From Agroathelia rolfsii (taxonomy: Eukaryota; Basidiomycota; Agaricomycetes; Amylocorticiales; Amylocorticiaceae): 64,000 nt of DNA. The position numbers and the translations under genes were made by a program. Numbering within the stretch: the first letter of the stretch is position 1; every line of letters begins with the position of its first letter. The notes beneath the pieces are model-generated. The model was given only the letters and a program-made list of their open reading frames with translations. It was not told the DNA's origin and did no database searches. Positions 55,817 to 64,000 of this stretch are shown piece by piece. Location: assembly GCA_018343915.1 (NCBI GenBank), contig JABRWF010000002.1, positions 992,001 through 1,056,000 of the forward strand, written 5' to 3'.

Positions 55817-57849
55817 ATGTCACCAGACCTTAAAAAAGCATTCGAGGAGGAATATACATCAAAATATCCTCGTATCCTCTTAAATACTATAGACGCAATC
55901 AGATACGGATTCACCGCTGAAGAACGTTCCAGCTCATCATTCCCCATCGTCCAGTCCTCCGGCTCGAGCAAGTCGTGCCTTGTAGATCATTCGGCGAAGC
56001 TTCGATTCGCGATTCCTGTTAATCTGCGCAAGAAATCCAATGGGAATTCGGGGGGTATGTTCCCTCGCTCTATAAATATGGAGATGGCAGAATTCAAGAT
56101 CGTTAATGACAATCTTATCAGACTATCCTCCTGCCGATGATTGTGTCCATTTTTTTCTCACTAACAAACACTCTTACGACAATACATGTAGAAGATATAT
56201 GGCGTTCTTAGAAGCTCTTTTCACGGAGGTCATTCTGGAGCTTGAGAGCTACACTCCTGATACTCGAGAAGGTATCGCTTATCGATGGTACCAGTGGATG
56301 AATGAAGGTGCAACATCCAGGGCCGTCAGCCCCAACAGAACTCACCTATACGAAAGAGTCATCGATAAGGCCTGGGATGTGCGTAGTTCACACCAACATA
56401 CAATCATCATTGTGACATTTGATTTAGCTTAAAAAATCTGGCAAGATGCTTGATCGTCAATTGAACATGCGTCGCGGGGCCAATGCACTTATCACAAGGC
56501 TCGAACAACTCTATCAGGAATCTGAATCGGGACATAAAAACGGAGTTCACGCTATTGTCTGCTTTGATGACATCGAGGCACTGCAATCAAATTCGTCCGA
56601 CGATATCAGTCCCTACGTCCCTCTCATCCAGATCCTCAGAGTCATCAATGGCTATCCAATCTTCTTTGTTCTCCTTTCTTGTGCTTTTTGCCAATGGACG
56701 AACGCAATTAGTGAACTTGGCTTAAAATATATTTCCCAACCTTTTTTCGAACTCCCATTCGATTTTTTCAGTCACCACTTGACGACCGAGGCAAAGCAAG
56801 CCGGCAAGGTAACACCTGCAAGGATGTGCAAATTAGAGCAGATAGCCTAATTCGGAAGACCAATGTACGTGAAATTGCCCCTACTTTTATTCAGCACTGG
56901 ATTGTATAACTTGGCTTCAGGTGGTACTCCCATTGTACTAGCGTTCCTAAGAACCAAGCCGACTCGTCAAGCCACAATACACTCGATTTGGTTCGCCTCA
57001 AGTTTCACGACTTTGAATTCGATACAGACAAAATCGCTCAGCTGGCAGTTCTCGGCTGTCACATTCAATTACCATTTAGATTACCACTTAAGTGCCACAT
57101 CTCGCGAGATGCAAGTTACAATGGTCGAGTCGTACATGCGAACCGTGTTTTACATTGGTCGATCGGTCGAATATACGTGGAGTGGATATCCTTCCGAACC
57201 TATGCTTTCGGAAGCGGCGGCGCAGCTGCTGAACAAGAATATTGAAGATCCCAAACAAGGAATTATGGATCGTGGCCCGGATATAGTCTCGAAGGCGATC
57301 AAAGATGATCTCCTTGTGCGAAGCGAACATAAACGCGGACGGCTCGTCGCGGAGCTGCTCTTGATGATCGCACACGATCTAGCGGTGAAGAGTGATGCCG
57401 AGATCCAGGTCGGACGGCGGGTGCAGTTTCATTTGCCGATCCCGCTCCTACGTCTTTTGAAGAAACTGTTCGCACCGCAAGTGTGGGAAGTCGTTCGCAA
57501 AGCCCAACCGTTATTTCCATCGCATGCAACGCCGGTATCCCGGAATTCGAAAAATTGTGATCCTGCCAATGATGATGTAAATCTTGAAACGATATTTGCT
57601 AACGCATGGGTCAACTTCTCTCATTTCGCAAAGCTCGGCGATCACCAATCGTTCAATTTGGGGACTATGACGGCGTTGCTGCGACGTGGAGCGGCCGCCG
57701 AGACATGTGATGGTCAAGAGGAGGTGGATATTGCCGTGCCTCTGTTTTTTGGTGATCCGCGCACGACGGAGATATGCACAGATTGCACGAGTGTCATGCA
57801 GATTAAAGTTAAAAATAGTGAAGTGCCGGCGCAGCAGCAAGATGAATAG
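55817..57849 (+). pseudogene. Crinkler-like NTPase/REase gene, decayed
   Basis: Relative of a large Agaricomycete family in which a P-loop NTPase is followed by a restriction-endonuclease-like C-terminus, as in Crinkler-type proteins. Readable blocks: LKKAFEEEYTSKYPRILLNT; IVQSSGSSKSCLVDHSAKLR, where the Walker A G-x-G-K-S has become G-S-S-K-S; RFAIPVNLRKKSNG; YPPADD; FLEALFTEVILELES; GVHAIVCFDDIEALQS (Walker B region); INGYPIFFVLLS; QPFFELPFD; LEQIA then TAA (56848-56850) where the family reads on into FGRPMY; MQVTMVESYMRTVF; EPMLSEAAAQLLNK; KRGRLVAELLLMIAHDLAVK; VWEVVRKAQPLF; AWVNFSHFAKL; LLRRGAAAE; EEVDIAVPLFF and VMQIKVKN, a D...QxK pattern. The in-frame stop and broken P-loop mark it as non-functional. 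Confidence 0.65.
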
Positions 57850-58129
57850 ATGGTTATGGATCCACCCGAGATCGGAGAGGTTGGTGAGGGCCTGCCTGTG
57901 TTGTCTATCATCATGGAGCTGGGGGACACAAAATCTAGAAAGGAAGATGATATGCAGGTCGACGACTGTACAAAGGAAGCCGCCAGTAGAGTTCATGTGC
58001 ATTCAACGGCAGAGAGAGAGACGACAATACTACCGACGGCGTGATATACCAGGACGCTCAAACTTCTTTCTCAAATGAAACAGGCGGACACCACTACGTT
58101 ATCACCACCTACGACTGTACACCGGATAC

Positions 58130-58255
58130 ATACCGGTGCGTCCCTCAAGGATCGGACGTATATCGCACCCTTCTCGCACCGCAGAAGCCGTGCAAGGGTT
58201 TCTCGAGGGGAAAGGCTAGCCACAAGGCGCTGTGCGAAATGAAGCCAATTATATT
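58130..58255 (+). repeat. Tail block of duplicated unit, copy 1
   Basis: This block (tcaaggatcggacgtatat, cgcacccttctcgc, cgtgcaagggtttctcgagg) is repeated with changes at 59815-59925. It lies just 3' of the Crinkler-like remnant and marks the end of unit 1. Confidence 0.7.
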
Positions 58256-58552
58256 TAATTCTAATGCGTTGTCAAACCTATCTTGGGATCAGTAACACTG
58301 ATAGAAATTATTTACGCAATAAACTTACGCCTCTAGCCTATCTACTAAGTATTCTACTAGCATGACTCGTTTGAATTTGAAGACTTCATCATTTTCAGTG
58401 CCAGTACTAGTGATTGCAAAAGCGTTCCATACCAGATGCTTCTAGTTCGAATGAAGTCACAGACATCCTTCCAGTAGTTGACTTCATTAACTTTGTAGTA
58501 ACTTGTGTATCCCTCCGTCATCAACTTGACACTGGATTATTATTACAAATGT

Positions 58553-59143
58553 CTAAAACTTGATAGGAATACGACTTGTGGCTGTTTGTAATGGTACATA
58601 ATAGGAATAATACGTCTCTAAGACAATGAGCCACGCATGTGGTGGGGGTGGGTGAGGACCCGGGTAGCCACCTGGGACGGTAATATTCAAAATATAGCCC
58701 CCATCAATAGCAGTGGTCGCGTTGGCCTCTGCCAGAACTGTGGCATATTCGATAGGATCGGTTGAAGCTTGGCTACCCAAGATTACCTGTACATAATAAA
58801 GCATCAGTATACATTTTTAAGAACATTATGAGCAGATGTACTGACTTGGATGTTCCTTGTTCTGGTTTTGAAGTACTGCCCCGAGCAGTAACGGAAGGGG
58901 AACGGCGGTCGCTCACCAGCGAGGTCACCGTTGTAATACTAGCGCCTGTGTAAGTTTACCAGGCTGTTAAATAATGTGAAGGTACATTACCTCTTGCGTT
59001 ATATTTGTATGCGCCGCAGGGTACAAGATGGTTTGGTTTCCGACATAGCAGGATGGGCTAGTATCATCTGCTGCCTTGGGAGCTATAACACTTGCTGTCG
59101 CAAGTACAGCACATGCTATGGTAGTGACAAGAGATTTGTACAT
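58553..59143 (-). CDS. Small secreted protein, tandem paralog S2
   Basis: Same three-exon, phase-0 structure as S1. Signal peptide MYKSLVTTIACAVLATASVI, then APKAADDTSPSCYVGNQTIL, YPAAHTNITQE, YYNGDLAGERPPFPFRYCSG, QYFKTRTRNIQVILGSQAST, TVLAEANATTAIDGGYILNI, and a Pro/His-rich PGGYPGPHPPPPHAW insert before LIVLETYYSYYVPLQTATSR and the end IPIKF. Both cysteines and the YILNITVPGG and LETYYSYYVPLQT blocks are kept. Open throughout, which argues for selection. Upstream in-frame codons to 59212 are not matched in S1 or S3, so the start is 59143. Confidence 0.7.
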
Positions 59144-60060
59144 TCTTGATGATGAGCGTGCCTTTACCGTCGACGACCCTTGCCAGTGAGATATCTGGAT
59201 GTAGTACAACATTTAACTTCGCTTTTTTATACTGCCACTGGTAACATTCCACGGCGTCCACATCCCGTTATCAAGTAAGAACGGGGCTTGGTACCTGTAA
59301 CTGTCAGTGGCTGGATACCATCTCCTGAGGTGACAGGAGCTAGTTCATCCGCAGAATGCTGTATGGAGTGCTTGCGGACCTGACCATGGTCATGAGTACA
59401 ATCTTATCATGTGTAAGGGACAGTGAATAGTGCTGACATCATAAAATTTCAGGCTCATACCGGTATCTCGATTTGCAGTCCCGTTGTGCTCCAACGTCGA
59501 ATCCAAAAAGAAACATGCGGAAATTGCACCACGCACAATGGATTAGACAAATAATCCTGTCATGCCTAGCTGACAAAAGCATCTGAAACCTCCACTTCAG
59601 ACAAAGTTTAACCAGGAGGATGATAAGCAAACTTAAAACGGTGTATAGGAAGTAACCGGTGATGTGTATTTGACGGCGAAAGGGAGCAATAATAGGTTCA
59701 ACTTGAATTATATGATAGATTTGGGCCCCCGAACCTAATTGATTTTCCAATGAACATGAACTGAACTAACGGCACCATATCGACAACAATATTGGCGTCT
59801 ATATATCGGATACAAATCCCTGCGTTTCTCGAGGATCAGACGTATACCGCACCCTTCATGCGTTGTGAAAACTGTGCAAGGGTTTCTCGAGGGATAAGGC
59901 CAGACATGAGGCGCTGTATGAGTTTAAACTTATCTGGTACTAGTGGCATGTAGTACAGGTTACGCCACTGGTTACCAATACCGTGATCAGGTTAGTGTTA
60001 TTTATAATGGAAATAAAAGTTGAATTATTCACTCATCAAATACAATATTTATCTGACCCC
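59144..60060. other. Upstream flank of S2 with a tail-block copy
   Basis: Only a remnant of the Crinkler-like unit is left: 59815-59925 repeats 58130-58255 (gtttctcgagg, agacgtatac, cgcacccttc, tgtgcaagggtttctcgagg). The rest of the NTPase/REase part has been deleted in this unit. Confidence 0.55.
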
Positions 60061-60330
60061 GAGGCTATGTGCGTCTTACTATCTCGAATGTAATCCATAT
60101 CTTGATTATTCCTAGGATTGAGCTAACATCGGGGAGGGATCAAGATTGCACTGGCAGCTTTCTAAACACCATGCATATTCAATCACATGGAGATGTGGAA
60201 GTGAGATACTACCGCAAGGGGTAGTGTTACTATTAGCTACTCATCTGAGTAATCTTTGCGATACAGTTAGCTCCTATCAAAAGCAACTCTCGTGATTTGT
60301 GATGATTGCATATGATACATTACTCTGTAG
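60061..60330. repeat. Unit-end repeat, copy 2 (also at 63750-63990)
   Basis: Aligns with 63750-63990 over most of its length: gtaatccatatcttgat / gtaatccatgccttgat, tttctaaacaccatgcatattcaatca / tttctaagcaccatgcatgttcaatca, agctcctatcaaaagca / agcatctatcaaaagca. It lies 3' of each Crinkler-like remnant and defines the period (about 3.7 kb) of units 2 and 3. Confidence 0.7.
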
Positions 60331-60969
60331 TATGTAGCAACTGAGAAACATTTTAAGGTCATAGCAAGAGTGACCAGATTGAAGAACCAGCGACATATAG
60401 AAATTCAGTTCGTCCTCAAGGCCAAAAGATGGATGAAATACTGTTGAAGACATTTCATGAGAAAGTCATTGAGAAACAATATACCAAATACGCTCTTACT
60501 TCCTTTATTCTTCCCACTTAGTGTCGCCACCAAACTTTTGGTCTTCTGCACACTCCAGCAGGGGAGTTTCAAATATCTACGACTAAAAGTCATGTCAGTG
60601 CATCAGAGCATTAAACACAAAAGTAAGCAAGCTTTGCAAAGGAAATTGGTAGTGAGTTGGCTGAGAGCCGTGAAAGCTATCGACCCCGTCGGGAGAGCGG
60701 CTGTGGATACGACCCAAGTTCCGGTTCAAATCCTCATTTCACTTCGTAGGATTGGCGTATTTGGGCTTTCAACTGATACCTCATAGTCCATTAGTGATCA
60801 GCTTCTCATCATGTTGTTTTGCATCCTTGGCTATTCTCTAGGTGATGTCATGTATAGGCTAACGACAAGGTATTCTCCGATTCTTGGGAGCGGGAATGAC
60901 GGTTAGAGGAAGTGTGTTCATTTACAGATAAGACAAGAGCCGCTGAACGACATGGAATGAAAACCGGCA

Positions 60970-61480
60970 TATCAAGACTCAGACGGTGGCTGGCGTGTAG
61001 CTTCATCCAAGGTGAAGCATTTCAAGTTATCGATCCAAATGAATGTACACCGACAAGGGGGATCTCTCCGTATAAATATTATATAATTTGCTCCTGTATT
61101 ACCATGCTTGTACAACGCGATTCTTGAGAAAAGAGCGATAGGGAATAGACGACGCTGTACGGTTAAATATACACATACTAGTAGTAATAAGTAGTTGACT
61201 CGGGCTGGAAATGTAGTAGTCACACCGAAAATGACCATATAACGCCAAGGCCAAAATGGAACAACCACCCATTTTCCCTAGCTTACAAAAGCTCTTACAA
61301 CCCCTATTTCTGGAGACATGATTTCACTCCAGCTAAGCCACTGGCAGATTGTTTCATGAGTTTCGGTCACATTCATTATAGACCACCACAGCCAAAAAGT
61401 TGATGTCAAGCTAGGAATATATGCCTGCTAATGTAAAATATAATCGATGACCCATCCTATCTGTTTCACGATTTCCCTGG
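60970..61480 (-). pseudogene. Decayed copy of the first exon and flank of the coiled-coil gene
   Basis: Matches 53400-53900 in patches: ttcatccaaggtgaagcatt against ttcgtccaaggcaaagtgtt, gatccaaatgaatgtacacc against gattcaagtgaatgcacact, and cttgagaaaagagcgatagg against cttggagaaaagagcgggag. On the minus strand the first-exon frame is interrupted by stops. The fragment was carried with the duplicated unit holding S3 and has no further exons. Confidence 0.6.
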
Positions 61481-61717
61481 CCAGGCCGAGCTGATTTGAA
61501 ACTCGACTATGATCACAAGCATCCATGAAGCTTGCATGAAGCCTGCGCTCTTGTATAGTAATTGTGTTTACAGCCTGAATTTCTCCCAACCGAATTCGTT
61601 AGCTTTTCATTTTTGTTCAACAGACCTTGTGTTTCGCTGGAACCATGTCACTTCCCTTCGATCTGATTTTGAAATCACACCGACACCAAACAAAAACCAA
61701 ATTGCCATTCGAAATAC

Positions 61718-62296
61718 CTAAAACCTGATAGGAATACTAGTCATGGTAGTTTGCAAGGGTACATAATATGAATGGTATGTCTCCAATACAATGAGCAACA
61801 AATCTGATGAAGGTGGGAAAATATAGCCGAATGGGACGATAATGCCCAGAATATAACCCCCATCAAGGGAGCCAGTCGAATTTACCTCCGCCAGGACTGT
61901 GGTAGAAAGAGGATTGACTGAAGATGCGCTACCTAAGAGCACCTATGCGTAATAAACAATCAGCATAATTCCCAAGGACGATGTAAATGAATGAACCGAC
62001 CTGGATGTTCCTTGATGAAGTCTTGAAGTATTGCCCTGAGCAATAACGGAAAGGGAACGGTGGTCGGTCACCATATAAGTTGTCATTGTAATACTTGTGT
62101 CTGTAAACCGACTAGACAGCTAACAAATGTGAAGGTACATTACCTCCTGCGTTATATTTGTATTTGGTGCAGGGTACAGAATGGTTTGGGCCCCAATATT
62201 GCAAGATAAATCACTATCATCCCTTGCGTTGGTAGTTATAACATTTGCTGTCGCGAGTGCGGCGCATACTATGGTAGCGGCAAGAGACTTGTACAT
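61718..62296 (-). CDS. Small secreted protein, tandem paralog S3
   Basis: Third intact member with the same exon plan (first exon 51 codons, phase 0). Signal peptide MYKSLAATIVCAALATANVI, then TTNARDDSDLSCNIGAQTIL, YPAPNTNITQE, YYNDNLYGDRPPFPFRYCSG, QYFKTSSRNIQVLLGSASSV, TVLAEVNSTGSLDGGYILGI, PPSSDLLLIVLETYHSYYVP, LQTTMTSIPIRF. The NITVPGG of S1 and S2 is here IIVPFG, and SDSWL is SDLLL, so it is the most changed copy, yet the frame, both cysteines and all splice sites are intact. Upstream lies a decayed Crinkler-like remnant, as beside S1. Confidence 0.7.
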
Positions 62297-62859
62297 TCTT
62301 AATTAGCGTGCTTAGAGAAGGGATAGGTTGTTGCCAGTGGGATTGATTTATGCAATACATCGCTCAACACCACATTTTATACGGTATTGCTACTAGTATA
62401 TTCTATAATGAGTGGGTTCCGTGAGTAAGCCAGAAGAAGACTCAGTATCTCTGGCTGGAAATCATATCGCCAGATAAGAGACACTAGCTTGTCTACTAAA
62501 TGCTATACGGAATGTTTATGGGCTTGGCCAAGTCATGAGGACAGTTCTCTGAGCATGGATGCTTAGCATTTAGTAGGGGCTATGAACTCAATTTCGGAAT
62601 CTTATCCCGACTCGCAACCTGGTTGCATCAAATCCCTAGACTCGAAAGTAATTACTGTATACCAAATTGATTCATGAAAGCTACTGGACGGAATGGATAT
62701 GGGACCAATAGAAACATATCAAGTCATACCCATAAGTAATATCAAGGTTGTTCAAGAGACCTTAACACGCATACAAGCACCATTAACCCCATATCTACGC
62801 ACTCAGAGTCATGGATTACTGTTTAATATCCCTTATCTTTCTTTCTACTAGTTTGAAGT
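62297..62859. other. Divergent region between S3 and its Crinkler-like remnant
   Basis: S3 promoter side; partly similar to the upstream flanks of S1 and S2 (catttatac, gctactagtat, ggctggaaat). No gene seen. Confidence 0.45.
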
Positions 62860-63660
62860 ATTTTTCGCAACGAATGGATATGGTGAGTATGCCCGCTTAC
62901 AGTATATGCACTAACCTTTTCTCGAACTACCGGCGATCTCCTTGTGCGATGCAAGTATACTAAACACAGGTGGCTTATTCCTAACAGTTGCACATGACCA
63001 AGCGGCAAGGAGTAATGTTGTGTTTGGAGGAAGCATACATTATCATATGCTGATCCGACTCCTACGTCTCTTGAAAACCTATTCGCACCATAGGTTGAGA
63101 CATTTGTTCGTAATGCTCGACCATTATTTCTATTACATGCAGCATCAGATTTGAAGGATTGCAGCTTTACCGAAAACGGTTTAAATCTCGAGATAGTATT
63201 CGCTACCGCATGGGTGAGCTTCTCCCATTTTGTGAGCGCTAACAATTCAATTTGGGTGCTGGGACGTGAAGCGGCTGCTGATTAAGGGGAGATGGATATC
63301 GTTGTACCTCCGTTCTTGAGAGATATACGAAGATTACACAAGTGTCGTGTAAATCAAACTCATAAATAGAGAAATACTGATGGTGCAGTAATGTGGATGG
63401 ATGTCCATGGATCCTTCTGGTATCCGAGAGCCTGTCTATGCTTTCGACTATTCAAGTTATGCAGTCGAGAACTGCACGACCTGGAAGGGAGGACGACATG
63501 TAAGTCAATGATGACTCAATATAATGTGCTAGTTAGTATTTATCCAACGGCACAAAGAGGCGATCACGAGACGCAGTACGAGTTGAAGCCGATGATGCTT
63601 CATTTAGTAGGTTTCTTAGGTCAGACTTACCTGGGTTCCGGTAGTAGTATGTTATACCAC
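62860..63660 (+). pseudogene. Crinkler-like NTPase/REase remnant, unit 3
   Basis: Aligns with the C-terminal part of 57270-58300. Matching blocks include gatctccttgtgcga, gatccgactcctacgtctcttgaa (57440 region), ttgttcgtaatgctcgaccattatttct, aaatctcgagatagtattcgct, gcatgggtgagcttctcccatttt, and ggacgtgaagcggctgctga. Frames are broken repeatedly, the P-loop half is missing, and a run of short unrelated open frames replaces the coding line. It ends before the unit-end repeat at 63750. Confidence 0.65.
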
Positions 63661-63749
63661 TTGCCACCGGCGCCTTAGTAGTATCAGGATAGAAGTCGAA
63701 CTACTCACCTATTTATATACAATGCTTTTGTCTTTAAGACTGTGCGTAT

Positions 63750-63990
63750 CTTATTACTCCTAGGTAAGTACCTCGGATGTAATCCATGCCTTGATATTCT
63801 TAGTGTCGAGCTAGCATCGAGGCTTCGTTGGATCGAGACCGTAACTTTCTAAGCACCATGCATGTTCAATCATATACGGAAGTCGATGTGAGACCTTGCC
63901 GCATGAGGTAATGTTATTGTTAGTCGATACACGTAACTGATTCTCTACGATTTCAGCTAGCATCTATCAAAAGCAGCATCACTCTTCTTA
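63750..63990. repeat. Unit-end repeat, copy 3
   Basis: Counterpart of 60061-60330, running to the edge of the window; further units may follow outside. Confidence 0.7.
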
Positions 63991-64000
63991 TTCATGACAG

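Overview
The window is nuclear DNA of a filamentous fungus, almost certainly an Agaricomycete (Basidiomycota). Genes are split by many short GT-AG introns (about 45-80 bp). The set includes basidiomycete-typical families: DUF7918, a BTB-domain protein with a basidiomycete-like layout, fungal-type rhodopsin-domain membrane proteins and Crinkler-like NTPase/nuclease relatives. Housekeeping genes (ribosomal protein uL4, RAE1, ERG3, a tRNA-Ala) sit among accessory, locally duplicated families.

Layout. 0.6-1.8 kb: an ABHD11/Imo32-like alpha/beta hydrolase. 2.9-5.0 kb: two tandem paralogous short secreted proteins with matching promoters and an internally repeated W..D.VH-type motif. 5.4-7.7 kb (minus): a class 3 lipase. 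8.4-15.3 kb: four tandem DUF7918 genes, of which the first two are broken and the last two are intact and end in a VIDLT/VVDLT motif. 16.1-20.1 kb: a single-pass membrane protein, a BTB protein and uL4 (minus). 21.6-24.6 kb: an unusual protein of four tandem NADAR domains. 25.5-27.0 kb (minus): a seven-helix fungal rhodopsin-domain protein. 28.8-31.0 kb: a class I/II aminotransferase. 31.5-32.7 kb: a MacroD-type macro domain protein, so two ADP-ribose-related genes lie within 11 kb. 33.1-38.0 kb: two MFS transporters. 40.4-43.0 kb: a CHORD-like zinc-binding protein and a disordered protein. 43.7-47.6 kb: RAE1, a perfect 171-bp inverted repeat, an intron-containing tRNA-Ala(UGC) and ERG3. 48.6-53.5 kb: an Frm2/Hbn1-like nitroreductase, a DUF4112 protein and a coiled-coil protein (minus).

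53.4-64 kb: a degenerate array of three segmental duplications. Each carries a small secreted-protein gene on the minus strand, intact in all three, beside divergent remains of a Crinkler-like NTPase/REase gene, broken in all. A copy of the first exon of the neighbouring coiled-coil gene was carried along.

The most notable points are the four-domain NADAR protein with the same three phase-0 introns in every repeat, its nearness to a macro domain gene, the SIM-like tails and GC-AG introns of the DUF7918 cluster, the two families of tandem small secreted proteins, and the perfect hairpin beside the tRNA. All gene models were spliced by eye. Exon edges are supported where paralogs or known families constrain them and are less sure elsewhere.
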